The translations under genes and the position numbers were made by a program. From positions 1 through 64,000 of the forward strand of contig NZ_JACIXG010000007.1 in the NCBI RefSeq assembly GCF_014360585.1: DNA of 64,000 bases, given 5' to 3'. Below the pieces are notes generated by a model that worked only from the letters and a program-made list of their open reading frames with translations, was not told the origin of the DNA and did no database searches. Source of the stretch: Nocardioides sp. (GTDB lineage Bacteria > Actinomycetota > Actinomycetes > Propionibacteriales > Nocardioidaceae). Below are positions 1-8,752 of the stretch, in pieces; positions within the stretch are counted from its first letter, which is position 1, and each line of letters opens with the position of its first letter.

Positions 1-45
1 AGACCAACACAGTCGGCTCGAGCGCCGAGGGCACTGTGTTGGTCT
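1..45. repeat. 13-bp perfect inverted repeat (hairpin) at the window edge
   Basis: Bases 1-13 are exactly complementary to 33-45, leaving a 19-nt loop. The right arm and what follows (33-53) match, in reverse complement, the end of the tandem repeat unit at 46681-46701. The stretch to about 100 continues the same family, whose ends read CGCTGGTCGAG and GTGTCGAGACC. It may also end transcription of the response regulator gene, which stops at 106. Confidence 0.7.
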
Positions 46-105
46 CGACACGCTCGCTCATCCGAGGGTCTGAACGAAGTGGCCCTCGACCAGCGGGGCA
101 AGGGT

Positions 106-801
106 TCAGGATGCCGGACGAACGATGCCGTGGTCGTACGCGAAGACGATGGCGGCGGCGCGGTCGCGGAGGTCGAGCTTGGCGAAGATGCGGCCGATGT
201 GGGACTTCACGGTCAGCTCGGAGATGACCAGGCGTTCGGCGATCTCGGAGTTGGTCCAGCCGGATGCGAGGCCACGGAGGACCTCGAGCTCGCGGTCGGT
301 GAGCTCGGAGACCTCGACCGCGCTCGACGGCGACGGCGCGACCGCTGAGCGGTAGGTGGCCAGGACGCGGCCGGTGATGGCCGGGTCGAGCCAGGCGTCG
401 CCGAGAGCGACGGAGCGTACGGCCATGACCAGCTCCTCCGCGGGTGAGTCCTTGAGGATGAAGCCGGCGGCCCCGGCACGCAGGGCGCCGGAGACGAGCT
501 CGTCCTCGTCGAACGTGGTCAGCACCAGCACCGGGGGCGCCGACGGCAGCGCGCGCACGAGACCGGTGGCGGTGATCCCGTCGACCTGCCGCATCCGCAG
601 GTCCATGACCACGACGTCGGCCGGGTTGGCCTCGAGAGCCGCGATGACCTCGGAGCCGTCGGCGCACTCGGCGACGATCTCCAGCCCGTCACGCCGGCGC
701 AGGATGCGGCGCAGGCCGCTGCGTACGAGCTCTTGGTCGTCGACCACGATCACCCGGATCGGCGAGGCTGTGTTGCCGGCGGCGGGGTTGACCGGCGTCA
801 T
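106..801 (-). CDS. NarL/LuxR-family response regulator
   Basis: This 231-residue protein is a two-component response regulator. A receiver domain spans about residues 15-130, with the acidic pair D21-D22, the likely phospho-acceptor D67 in VVVMDLRM, and the conserved Thr and Lys further on (LTT, LKD). A LuxR-type helix-turn-helix covers about 163-229 (LTDRELEVLRGLASG, then LVISELTVKSHI). The start overlaps the stop of the histidine kinase gene by 4 bases (ATGA), so the two are co-translated and form a cognate pair. Target genes and stimulus cannot be read from the sequence. Confidence 0.95.
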   Translation of the reverse strand: MTPVNPAAGNTASPIRVIVVDDQELVRSGLRRILRRRDGLEIVAECADGSEVIAALEANPADVVVMDLRMRQVDGITATGLVRALPSAPPVLVLTTFDEDELVSGALRAGAAGFILKDSPAEELVMAVRSVALGDAWLDPAITGRVLATYRSAVAPSPSSAVEVSELTDRELEVLRGLASGWTNSEIAERLVISELTVKSHIGRIFAKLDLRDRAAAIVFAYDHGIVRPAS

Positions 802-2012
802 GCGAGGACCTTGCGTACGAGACAGTGCGGCGGGATCACCAGGTCAACCTTCCACATCGACTCCTCGGCTCCGGCCGACAGCCGGCCGCGGAGCTGCTCG
901 GCGCGGGCGGCCATGCCGGCCAGCCCGGACCCCTCCCCGACACTCACACCGACCCCCCGCCGGGCGCCGACGAGCGGGTTCTGCACGGAGAGGCGTACGC
1001 CGTCCGAGACCGCCAACGAGACCGAGATGGGTGCGCCGGGAGCATGCCGGATGGCGTTGGCGAGAGACTCCTGCAGGATCCGGTAGATGCCCAGCCCGAT
1101 GCCGGCATCGATGCGGGAGAGGTCGCCGGAGGACGAGAACGTGATGGTCTGGCCGGCGCTGCGACCCTCCTCCACGAGCCGGACGACGTCCGCAGCCCCG
1201 GGCAGAGGAGCCGTCCCGGCGCCGTCGGCCGACAGCACCCCGATCGTACGCCGGATCTCGGTCATCGCTCGGCGCCCGATCGTCTCCGCCTCGGTGAGCG
1301 CGGAGACCGCCTCGTCGGGGTCGTCGCCTTCAGCGACTGCGCGTCGAGCGGCGGTCAGGTGGAGCAGGGTGATCGAGAGCGAGTGCCCCACCAGGTCGTG
1401 GATCTCGCGGGCGATCCGGGTGCGCTCGGCCTCGGTGGCACGTGAGTGTTCCTGCTCGCGGGCGAGCCGCTCGGCGCGCAGGGCCCGCATCTGGGCGAGG
1501 ATCAGGAGCCCAAGGATCCAGCCGACGAACAGCAGCAGGAAGTGGACGCCGACGCCGCTGGGGGTGTTCGTGGCGAAGACCCCCATCACCATGGCCGAGG
1601 CGGCCGCGTAGAGGGTGCCGGTCCGGAAGCCTTCGCGGACGACCATCTCGAGGGCGAGCGGCACGAGCACGGCCGGCGCGAAGTCGTGCTGCGGCCAGAA
1701 CGCCGTCGCTGGCTGCGACATCAGCCAGGCCGAACCGGCCAACGTCGGTATGAGGTCGACGGCCCACATGTGGTGCTTGAGCCATTCGCCGGTGTTGGGG
1801 ATGAAGAAGAGGCTCAGCGACGGGACGGTGATCACCAGCCCAGCGAGCACCATCTCGCCGGCCGCCTCGCGCTGGAGCACCGCGACGGTGACCATCGCGA
1901 CGAGCCCGGCGGCCGACAGCAGCGGCGCCCACCAGGGGATGTCGAGATCCTTGCTGCGTACGCGTCCCTCCAGGAAGTCGCGCACGTCGCGAGCAAGGCT
2001 CTGGGCACTCAT
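798..2012 (-). CDS. HisKA_3-type sensor histidine kinase
   Basis: This is a 404-residue membrane sensor kinase. The N-terminal half has about five or six hydrophobic segments (roughly residues 28-175). It is followed by a dimerisation and phospho-acceptor domain with the motif REIHDLVGHSLS (His near residue 205) and a C-terminal HATPase domain containing an N-box region (LQESLANAIRHA) and a glycine-rich end (GSGLAGMAARAEQL). I chose the ATG at 2012 (MSAQSLARD); an in-frame start 12 codons upstream would add a basic stretch with little support. It is the partner of the downstream response regulator, with which it overlaps. The signal sensed is unknown. Confidence 0.93.
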   Translation of the reverse strand: MSAQSLARDVRDFLEGRVRSKDLDIPWWAPLLSAAGLVAMVTVAVLQREAAGEMVLAGLVITVPSLSLFFIPNTGEWLKHHMWAVDLIPTLAGSAWLMSQPATAFWPQHDFAPAVLVPLALEMVVREGFRTGTLYAAASAMVMGVFATNTPSGVGVHFLLLFVGWILGLLILAQMRALRAERLAREQEHSRATEAERTRIAREIHDLVGHSLSITLLHLTAARRAVAEGDDPDEAVSALTEAETIGRRAMTEIRRTIGVLSADGAGTAPLPGAADVVRLVEEGRSAGQTITFSSSGDLSRIDAGIGLGIYRILQESLANAIRHAPGAPISVSLAVSDGVRLSVQNPLVGARRGVGVSVGEGSGLAGMAARAEQLRGRLSAGAEESMWKVDLVIPPHCLVRKVLA

Positions 2013-2158
2013 GTCGTCCAGTCTAGGAACGCGTGACCTGGGTCGCATCCGACCGTGGCAGGCGGTCGACCTGCTACCAGGGTAGGAAGCCAGGTGCCTG
2101 ACAGCGTCCGATGTCTGGGGCTGATGTGGGCAATAGCGTCGTGATCACCCCGGCGCCG

Positions 2159-2181
2159 GAGGTCGAGCTTGTCGAGACCCC
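2159..2181 (+). repeat. 23-bp palindromic repeat (REP-like), intergenic copy
   Basis: The core GGTCGAGCTTGTCGAGACC lies in the gap between the kinase and the small gene at 2220. The same core recurs at 46729-46747, and near-identical 23-mers lie inside coding sequence at 22063-22085 (opposite orientation) and 52006-52028. Confidence 0.75.
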
Positions 2182-2219
2182 TGGCCCAGGACAGACCCAG
2201 CAAGAGGACGGTGAACACG

Positions 2220-2525
2220 ATGACGTGGACGCAGACCCATGAGCGGTTTCGCTTGCTCAACGAGGCGGAGGCCGAGCTGCGGGCCGGCTTCTCGCGCCGA
2301 CTGCCCTGGTCGGCGGCGTATGCCGATGCCTTCGGCACCCCCGAACGCCTGACCCAAGCCCTCCGCCATCGTTGGCGGATCCGTTTCCAGGCGCAGCTGG
2401 ACCCATCGCTGTCGCAGGACGAGTACGAGGAGACCTTCGCCGATCTGCTCGCCGACCTGGCTCCGCTGATGGGCCGGATCGGCACCCACGAGTTCAGAGA
2501 AGAGCTGACCGATGCCTCCGCTTGA
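2220..2525 (+). CDS. Small hypothetical protein upstream of P450
   Basis: I do not recognise this 101-residue acidic protein. It is predicted almost entirely helical (MTWTQTHERFRLLNEAEAEL onward), with no signal peptide, membrane segment or cysteine cluster. The ATG at 2220 is preferred because a purine-rich AGAGGA lies about 11 bases upstream; a GTG three codons earlier is the alternative. Its 3' end overlaps the P450 gene by 14 bases in another frame, so the two are probably co-translated. A role alongside the P450 is inferred from that overlap only. Confidence 0.6.
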   Translation: MTWTQTHERFRLLNEAEAELRAGFSRRLPWSAAYADAFGTPERLTQALRHRWRIRFQAQLDPSLSQDEYEETFADLLADLAPLMGRIGTHEFREELTDASA

Positions 2526-3801
2526 GGCGTCACCGCTCGAGAGACCCCGGTCGTACGCCCGCTGGGCCCTATCCCACGGGATCAGCCGAGCGGTGCTGAG
2601 CTCCGCGTCGTGGCGCGGCGACCCGCTCGCGGGGCTGATGTGGTCCCGGGACACGCCGGACTACGGGCCCCTGCGAGCGCGTGGCCCGATCCACATGCAG
2701 CCGTTCATGGCCGGCACGGTCTCGTACGCGGCTGCCAACGAGATCCTGCGCAGCAGCGACTTCGGCGTCGGCGATGGCCAGGCCGAGCTGTCGGTGCCGC
2801 TGCGGTGGTTGCTCGCCAAGGTGAGTGCTTCCGATGCCCTCGGCCCGTTCGATGCGCCGTCGATGCTCGCGGTCGACCCGCCGCTGCACACGCGCTATCG
2901 CAAGCAGGTCTCGAAGGCGTTCACTGCCCGTCGGGTCAGCTCGATGGCGGAGACGGTCACCGCCGTCGCGGGTGAGCTTCTCGATCAGATCGACCCGCAC
3001 GAGGGTCGGGTCGACATCATCCAGGAGTACGCCACGAAGCTCCCGCTCGCCGTCATTGCCGAGCTGTTGGGGGTGCCTGACTCGGAGCGGGCGGACATCC
3101 TCCGCTGGGGCGACCAGGCCGCCGCCATCCTCGACCCCGGCCTCTCCTGGCGCGACTACTCGCAGGTCGAGGCCGCGATGCGGTCCCTGCACCACTGGTT
3201 CGAGGACCACGTACGCCGTCTTCGCTCCGACCCGGGCGACGACCTCCTCAGCGCCCTGGTGATCGCCGGCGATCTCGATGACATCGAGCTTCACGCCGTC
3301 GGGCTCCTGCTGCTCGGCGCGGGCTTCGAGACCACGGTCAACCTGATCGGCAACGCTGTGGCGGCGTTGGACGGCCACCCGGACCAGCGCGACCTCCTCC
3401 TGGCGGACCCGTCGTTGGTCGACGGTGTCGTCGAGGAGACTCTGCGCTGGGATCCGCCCGTCATCGTGACCGTCCGCGAGGCCTATGCGGCGGCGAGCGT
3501 GGCGGGCGTCGATGTCGCCAAAGGCACTGCCGTCGCCGTGGTTCTCGGCGGAGCCAACCGTGACCCTGCGGTCTTCGGCGACCCCGACACGTACGACATC
3601 ACCCGGCCCAACGCCGACCAGCACCTCTCCTTCTCCGCCGGCACCCACTTCTGCCTCGGCGCCAGCCTCGCCCGCCTGGAGGCCCGCATCGGCCTCCGTC
3701 TGCTGTTCGAGCGTCACCCGTCCCTCCGCGTCGCAGGCCAAGGCGTACGCCGCAGCACCCGCGTCCTCCGCGGCTACGCATCCCTGCCCGTCGCACTGTG
3801 A
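2512..3801 (+). CDS. Cytochrome P450
   Basis: This is a 429-residue soluble bacterial P450. The I-helix oxygen-activation motif is present as AGFETT, the K-helix ExxR as EETLR, and the haem-binding loop as FSAGTHFCLGA with the axial cysteine near residue 381. Length and lack of a membrane anchor fit class I bacterial enzymes that take electrons from a ferredoxin. No ferredoxin or ferredoxin reductase gene is nearby, so redox partners must be encoded elsewhere. The substrate cannot be inferred. It is read through from the small gene starting at 2220. Confidence 0.93.
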   Translation: MPPLEASPLERPRSYARWALSHGISRAVLSSASWRGDPLAGLMWSRDTPDYGPLRARGPIHMQPFMAGTVSYAAANEILRSSDFGVGDGQAELSVPLRWLLAKVSASDALGPFDAPSMLAVDPPLHTRYRKQVSKAFTARRVSSMAETVTAVAGELLDQIDPHEGRVDIIQEYATKLPLAVIAELLGVPDSERADILRWGDQAAAILDPGLSWRDYSQVEAAMRSLHHWFEDHVRRLRSDPGDDLLSALVIAGDLDDIELHAVGLLLLGAGFETTVNLIGNAVAALDGHPDQRDLLLADPSLVDGVVEETLRWDPPVIVTVREAYAAASVAGVDVAKGTAVAVVLGGANRDPAVFGDPDTYDITRPNADQHLSFSAGTHFCLGASLARLEARIGLRLLFERHPSLRVAGQGVRRSTRVLRGYASLPVAL

Positions 3802-3869
3802 GCCGTGGTGTACTACTCCTACTGAGGCACCCGCCGGGGGTGCGTACGGAAGCCTCGGGAGGGCGGACC

Positions 3870-4253
3870 ATGGGTGACAACGGACAGGTAAGCGTTGACG
3901 CGGTCAGGTTGGACAACGCTCGAAAGGCCTTGGAAGACGAGCGTCAGTTGGTGATCTCGGAGCGAAAGGCGCTCGTCGACCCGGTCGCTGGAATGTTCGG
4001 CGGGTCTGCCCGCGGCGAGTGGCTCGCTGGCGTCGTTGCGAAGGGTCATCGGAACATCGACCGATCCCTCGGCGAGACCGCGGAAGGCCTCAAGTCGACC
4101 AGTGACGGCATTCATGAAGCGATGGTCGCGCTTGAAGGCGCGGACGTCGACGCGGCGGTCACTGCGCAGAAGTTCGCCTCCGCTGTCGCTCTGATGAGTA
4201 ATCCGCTCTCGATCTTCGACAAGGCAGGACCGGGCAAGTACTTCGCAGTCTGA
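3870..4253 (+). CDS. WXG100/ESX-like helical protein
   Basis: This 127-residue protein is mostly helical and soluble, without signal peptide or membrane segment (MGDNGQVSVDAVRLDNARKA at the start). Size, position and helical heptads resemble WXG100-type or chaperone-like components of type VII secretion gene clusters, but a clear WXG motif is absent; the closest element is the turn-like GSARGEWLAG. I use the ATG at 3870, preceded by GGGAGGGC, rather than a start 24 codons earlier whose extension would be basic and low quality. It opens the island that runs to 9732 and resembles the 111-residue protein at 7438 in size and layout. Confidence 0.6.
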   Translation: MGDNGQVSVDAVRLDNARKALEDERQLVISERKALVDPVAGMFGGSARGEWLAGVVAKGHRNIDRSLGETAEGLKSTSDGIHEAMVALEGADVDAAVTAQKFASAVALMSNPLSIFDKAGPGKYFAV

Positions 4254-4270
4254 TCGGCTTTTGGCGAATC

Positions 4271-4882
4271 TCAGAGCCGCTCGAAGGTCGGCATGACTTT
4301 AGCGATCAGGGCGTTTGCGCCCTTCCGATCGATGTCGCTCTTGTTGAAGTCCCAGTTCACAGTGATCTGCTGTTCACCGTCCTCAGTCACGGTGGCGTAG
4401 CTGTCGTTCCAAGTCCGATCCTTCTCGTACTGGAAGTGGTAGAAGAGCGCTCCATTGATCGTGACGTCTGGGAGACGCTTCAGACGAGCGGCGCCACTGG
4501 TGGTCAGCCGATCCTTCTCATAGCCTGCAATGGTCTCGACGTTGGATGTCATGTCGCCGCCGCCTCCGAGGTTGCTGGCAAGGAGGTTGCCGAAGCCAGG
4601 TGAATAGCCGAGGTCATCTTGAGGAGCAACCATCGAAACGGTCTCAGCCCCGCCAGCCTCGATGGTCCAATCTGGTGGAACCTGGAGCCGAGCAGCGTCG
4701 ACCGACGCCTCTTGCCAATCGTTGGGAACGGGAGATGCGGTTGGCGACTCGCTGGCAGCAGTGCTCCCACTTGTTGTGCTCGGGGACTCCGGGTCGTTTC
4801 CTGTAGACGACGCGCAACTGGTTCCAGCGAGGGCAGTAGTCAGGATCAACGCGGTCACCGCGATCGTCCGAGAGGTCGTCAT
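4271..4882 (-). CDS. Secreted lipoprotein, unknown function
   Basis: A 203-residue lipoprotein. The N-terminus has a basic start (MTTSRT), a hydrophobic core and a lipobox ending at ALAGTSC, followed by a Ser/Thr/Pro-rich linker of about 30 residues and a folded domain of about 150. The domain contains VPPDWTIE and YHFQYEKDRTW, the style of LpqN/Mog1-PsbP-like actinobacterial lipoproteins, which is a fold resemblance only. It is transcribed opposite to its neighbours and shares a 111-bp divergent promoter region with the gene at 4994. Frame-open sequence continues far upstream on this strand but is shadow of that neighbour. Confidence 0.75.
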   Translation of the reverse strand: MTTSRTIAVTALILTTALAGTSCASSTGNDPESPSTTSGSTAASESPTASPVPNDWQEASVDAARLQVPPDWTIEAGGAETVSMVAPQDDLGYSPGFGNLLASNLGGGGDMTSNVETIAGYEKDRLTTSGAARLKRLPDVTINGALFYHFQYEKDRTWNDSYATVTEDGEQQITVNWDFNKSDIDRKGANALIAKVMPTFERL

Positions 4883-4993
4883 GGGGGAGACTCTAGAGCA
4901 AACGGCTGCGCGAGCCTGGCGTCGCGTACGCCCATGCTGTCTACTTTGTAAAGGGGGCAGTCCGGTGCCCCAACTGAGTCCTCGGGAGGGACG

Positions 4994-6370
4994 ATGACGG
5001 TCAAAGGTCCATGGATGCAACGCCTCGGTGAATACGTACGGGGAAGTAATCCTGAAGCGATCGAGTCGATGGTCCGAAGTTGGGAACGTGCTACCGACAG
5101 GTTTGATGCGGCCGGCAACACCATGATCAGCAACGCTCCACGCGTTGAGGACGGGTTCTCTGACACTTCGTTGTCGGGTGCCGCCGCAAGGCGTGACATG
5201 GAGACGTCGGGCAAGGAGACCAACAAGAAGCGCGATGTGCTCGAGAAGGCGACAGCGGCGCTGTGGATTGTTCGTGACCGGATGAAAGAAGCGCAGGAAG
5301 CGCACAAGCGGCTGGAGGTGACACTCCCGTCCTCTCACAACCCGGTGCCACCGGAATCGTCCTTCAACACGAAGCCGGGTGGTGGCACGTCGACCGCCGA
5401 AGCCACGGCGAACCAGCAGAAGTACGCCGATGCCAAGCAGGACTACGCCAAGGATGAGGCGGCGATCGCCGATGCCGAGCGTGAAGCTGCGCAGAGGGTT
5501 CAGGCCGTCGATGTCTCCGTCGAGGAGGCGGAGCCAAAGGTACGCGCGTTGTACGACGGCGGCAGCGACTCCAACGCGCTGCCTCCTGGCACCTCGACGC
5601 AACCGGGTTCCGCCAGCCAGGTTGCGGCGGCGCAGGCGCGCATCGGAAAGTACAACTCCGGCACCCTCTACCCCGGTGGCATGGGCCACGAGCTGATCGC
5701 TCAGGAGAAGGCCAACATCGAGGCGCACAAGGCCGAGAACAAGCCGGAGTGGAATGGCACCGATTGGGTCAACGCCGACGGGACCCGTGCCCCCGCCACC
5801 TCGTACGCGATGGTCGAGACAGCTGATGGCCTCGCTCCGCTGGGCGGCGGTGCCGGCGGTGCGGGTGGAATGGCCGCCCTTGCGATCGCTGGCGGCGGTG
5901 CACTCCTCACTGCCGGTGTGGCCAAGGCGATGGCCAGCAGGTCCGGCGGGGGCACCGCAAAGGCCGCCACTGCCGGCGCCGCCTCGCGGTCAGCCGCCGC
6001 CAGGTCCACAGCCGCCAAGGCAGGCACCGCCGGGGCCCGCGCGGGAGCAGGCGCTGGTGCGGGTGCCCGCGGTGCGGGTGCTCGTGGCGCCGGAGCGGCG
6101 GGCGGGCGCGGCACGGGAGCCGGGGCGCGCGGCGGTGCTGCTGGAGGACGCGGCGCTGCCCGCAGCGGTGCTGCTGGCCGAGGAGCGGCCGGTGCAGGTG
6201 GCGGTCGCGGCGGCAAGAAACGGGATCAGAACGGCAGCCAGAACCAAGAGTGGGAAGCCGACTACACCGACGACTGGACCGAGACCGCAAGCGACGTCCT
6301 GGACCCCAATGCATCCCGCGGCTGGGTCCCCAACACAACGCAGGGCGACGACTCCGGCAACGGACGCTGA
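4994..6370 (+). CDS. Large type VII secretion-like substrate with Gly/Ala-rich tail
   Basis: A 458-residue protein in three parts. The N-terminal 190 residues are helical with heptad character (WERATDRFDAAGNTM and later charged helices), as in WXG/LXG-type type VII substrates. A linker of about 120 residues carries WNGTDWVNADGT. Residues about 285-405 are extremely rich in Gly, Ala and Arg, with a hydrophobic stretch near its start (MAALAIAGGGALLTAGVAK). The C-terminal 50 residues are acidic (WEADYTDDWTETASD). There is no classical signal peptide. Its acidic tail is echoed in the degraded reading frame that follows. Secretion by a distant ESX system is an inference. Confidence 0.75.
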   Translation: MTVKGPWMQRLGEYVRGSNPEAIESMVRSWERATDRFDAAGNTMISNAPRVEDGFSDTSLSGAAARRDMETSGKETNKKRDVLEKATAALWIVRDRMKEAQEAHKRLEVTLPSSHNPVPPESSFNTKPGGGTSTAEATANQQKYADAKQDYAKDEAAIADAEREAAQRVQAVDVSVEEAEPKVRALYDGGSDSNALPPGTSTQPGSASQVAAAQARIGKYNSGTLYPGGMGHELIAQEKANIEAHKAENKPEWNGTDWVNADGTRAPATSYAMVETADGLAPLGGGAGGAGGMAALAIAGGGALLTAGVAKAMASRSGGGTAKAATAGAASRSAAARSTAAKAGTAGARAGAGAGAGARGAGARGAGAAGGRGTGAGARGGAAGGRGAARSGAAGRGAAGAGGGRGGKKRDQNGSQNQEWEADYTDDWTETASDVLDPNASRGWVPNTTQGDDSGNGR

Positions 6371-6483
6371 GAGCGCCAGCACGAAGGTGCGGCGCAGCTA
6401 GCGTTGCGAACAAGGATGTTTAAGGCTCCGAGTTCGGGGTAAGAGTGTGATGAGAACACACGCGAAACTCTCGGGGGGCGCGC

Positions 6484-7041
6484 ATGAACGTACAGATCAT
6501 CAGGTCTGATGTGGGGACATCGTCCGGGGCGATCAAGCCTGCTGCTGGCCATGTGAGGAGGGTCATCTTCGGGTCCCTGCCAGCGAAGATCGCCGGCGCC
6601 ATTGTTGGTGGCACCGCTTCGGCACGACCAATCGGCTTGAGGATGAAGGAAGGCCGATCACGACTAGGGGGTCAAGACCGCGAACCTCTCATCATGATCG
6701 GACGCCGGATGACGCTCCCGGAAACGAGGCCCTTCAAACGGCACAAGACCACCGAGCGCGGTGACGCCGGAGCGGCTGGTGGCCAGGGTAGTCGAGGTAA
6801 GGATGAGGAGAACACTGCCGCCGACGTGGGCTATCAGGCCAACTACTCCAAGGACTGGGTCGACGACGAGTACGAGAACCTCGTCCAGCAGCAACGGCAG
6901 GATGCCGAGTTTGGCAAGTGCTGTGCGGGTGGGCCCGAGAAGTATGCGCCCCTGCTGCGCGCCGCTCACACCCATCACGCACGAACGATTCGGGCTAGAA
7001 TCGCAGAGCGACCGTGCGTGGCCAGCGGGGGCCTGCAGTGA
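6484..7041 (+). pseudogene. Probable decayed paralogue of the 458-residue protein's tail
   Basis: An open frame of 185 codons whose first 90 residues look non-coding (basic, no clear folding pattern). Its middle, however, reads KDEENTAADVGYQANYSKDW and then acidic residues, echoing the acidic end of the upstream 458-residue protein (KKRDQNGSQNQEWEADYTDD) behind a similar Gly/Arg-rich run. After DAEFG the sequence again looks non-coding. I read this as the 3' end of a duplicated, frame-damaged copy. An intact small gene of unknown function is the alternative. Confidence 0.4.
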
Positions 7042-7063
7042 GACACCTCGGGGGATCTGAGTC

Positions 7064-7441
7064 GTGACGACATATACAGGCACTGATAGCGACGGATCAA
7101 TTCAAGTCGAGATGAACGATCTGCGTCGAGTGCGCCGAATCAGCGTGCACTCGCTTAGCGACGAAGGTCGGTTGGCGGAGAGATTCTGGCAGCTTCTGCA
7201 TTCGGCCTACGTTCGGGCTGAGGCCTCTCGCCTTTCGGACGTCTGGACGTCGGGAGAGCAAGATGCCTCGCGACCGTATCGGTCGCCCGTGGCCTGTGAC
7301 CGACAATCGCGCCGTGGACACATACGGGTTGAATTTACGGCGGCGGGCAACCCTGTCAAACCGATCGTTGATCCTGATTGGCTTCTACGGGCCACTCTTT
7401 CGGAAATTGGCGACGAACTCGAAGAGGTGTTTTGTCAATGA
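7064..7441 (+). CDS. YbaB/EbfC-like small protein of the type VII-like island
   Basis: A 125-residue protein starting at GTG 7064 behind a GGGGG ribosome-binding tract. The N-terminal half (DGSIQVEMNDLRRVRRISVH, followed by a long helix) has the strand-strand-helix pattern of YbaB/EbfC-like proteins that accompany ESX gene clusters. This is a pattern resemblance only. Its stop overlaps the next start (ATGA at 7438-7441), so translation is coupled to the following gene. Base composition drops sharply here relative to the upstream genes. Confidence 0.6.
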   Translation: MTTYTGTDSDGSIQVEMNDLRRVRRISVHSLSDEGRLAERFWQLLHSAYVRAEASRLSDVWTSGEQDASRPYRSPVACDRQSRRGHIRVEFTAAGNPVKPIVDPDWLLRATLSEIGDELEEVFCQ

Positions 7442-7773
7442 GTGGAACGAATGGCGTTTGCGTCCAGACCGACAAACTGCGCCGGGCAGCGACTGTGTGG
7501 ACGAGCGATGTTCCCAGTGGCCTAGGCGCGGCTTCGACCGAAGCCAGTGTCGGGGAAGGTGCGGGCGCCAAATACTTCGGAGTGGTTTTCGCAGCGGTTC
7601 AGAGCGTCCATGACGATTTCATTCAGTCTGTGGTGGGTTGCCTGATTGATGCCAAGGGTGCATGCGAACAGGTCGGCGAAGGCCTGGAGAATGCGGCCAG
7701 AATTCTGGACGAAACTGACGAAGCCGTCGAGGAGGGCGCGCGACAGCAGGAGCAAAGGGTAGCCCGTGTCTGA
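7438..7773 (+). CDS. WXG100/ESX-like small helical protein
   Basis: A 111-residue helical protein starting at the ATG that overlaps the previous stop. It begins MSGTNGVCVQTDKLRRAA and continues with amphipathic helices, ending in a highly charged tail (DETDEAVEEGARQQEQRVAR). Size and the helix-turn-helix layout match WXG100-type proteins, although the Trp sits early (TVWTSD) rather than in a central WXG. It overlaps the next gene by 8 bases. It is probably co-secreted or paired with the 328-residue product that follows. Confidence 0.62.
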   Translation: MSGTNGVCVQTDKLRRAATVWTSDVPSGLGAASTEASVGEGAGAKYFGVVFAAVQSVHDDFIQSVVGCLIDAKGACEQVGEGLENAARILDETDEAVEEGARQQEQRVARV

Positions 7774-8752
7774 GTCCCCGGTAGTAATTCCTTTCGATCC
7801 GTACGATGGTGCGACAGTTGTCGGGCAGGCGACCAACCTGTTGCTGTTTAAAGACCCGTTCGAGTTTGCGAGAACAGTTCGAGCCGGCATCCAGGCACTG
7901 AAGGATGGTGTTAAGGATGGCAAGAATGCCGTCGAGAAGAAGATCGATGCGCTTGGGGAGCAAGAACTAATTGAAATGGGATTCATCAAGATCACAGGTG
8001 GGGACTTGTTGGGTGCGGCGATACCCGGTCTCGGTCCACTTGCCCACGTGGTCAGAGAAGGTCTCAAGCGTCAGCTCGATCAGACCCTCGACGGTGTAGA
8101 CCAAGCTATAGATGAGGTTGAAGCCGCGCTCGACAAGTTCATCGACCTCGTTTTCGGTGACCCGGGAAGGTTGATGTCTATCGCCATGTCGTATCGGCAG
8201 GCCGCGAACACGATAGAGCAGACCGCCAGCGATGCCGAGGGTGATTCCAAAGATCTCGGAAAATACTGGGAAACCGGAGGCTCATATATCGGGTTTGAGG
8301 CATTTGAGCTTGCTTACGAAGATCAGATCGAAGCGATGCGCCTGTTTCCGGAAAGGCTCAGAAGTGCGGCCGATCTCCTCTCGCAGCTTGCTGAAATGAT
8401 CAAGAGAGCTTGGTCTGGGGTCGCTCAAGCAGTCAAGGCGCTTGAAGTTGGAATTGTTGACACGATTGCTTCAGCCTTCGACGGCGGAAACCTGGTTCTT
8501 ATGGAGATCGGCCCTATCTTATCGTTCGTGGCACGTGGAAAGGAGTTCATTAATGGGTGCCTTCAGCCGCTTCAGGAGGTGAACATGAATGCCGAAACTT
8601 CGACCTACATGAGTTGGACCGCGCTGTCTGATGCCGGCGCGGGCGTCGGAACCGATTGGTTGTGGCCCGCCCTCGATCAAGACAACTCGGCGGAGCTCTC
8701 GGACCCTGACCAATGGAAGATGCGCCCGAACATGAAGGACTCACGACAGTAA
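7766..8752 (+). CDS. Type VII-like substrate / large helical protein
   Basis: A 328-residue, nearly all-helical protein starting at GTG 7766, inside the 3' end of the upstream gene. The N-terminal region holds a hydrophobic, glycine-rich stretch (LLGAAIPGLGPLAHVV). It is followed by long amphipathic helices, including MSYRQAANTIEQTASDAEGD and LFPERLRSAADLLSQLAEMI, the latter typical of WXG/LXG-type helical hairpins. No catalytic motif is visible. The stop overlaps the start of the next gene (TAATG). Base composition is clearly AT-richer than the chromosome, suggesting recent acquisition. Confidence 0.68.
   Translation: MSESPVVIPFDPYDGATVVGQATNLLLFKDPFEFARTVRAGIQALKDGVKDGKNAVEKKIDALGEQELIEMGFIKITGGDLLGAAIPGLGPLAHVVREGLKRQLDQTLDGVDQAIDEVEAALDKFIDLVFGDPGRLMSIAMSYRQAANTIEQTASDAEGDSKDLGKYWETGGSYIGFEAFELAYEDQIEAMRLFPERLRSAADLLSQLAEMIKRAWSGVAQAVKALEVGIVDTIASAFDGGNLVLMEIGPILSFVARGKEFINGCLQPLQEVNMNAETSTYMSWTALSDAGAGVGTDWLWPALDQDNSAELSDPDQWKMRPNMKDSRQ

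Noticed and set aside
4883..5728. Possible large extension of the lipoprotein gene upstream on the minus strand
   Set aside because: The added region is shadow of the plus-strand 458-residue gene, carries no signal and would hide the clear lipoprotein start at 4882.
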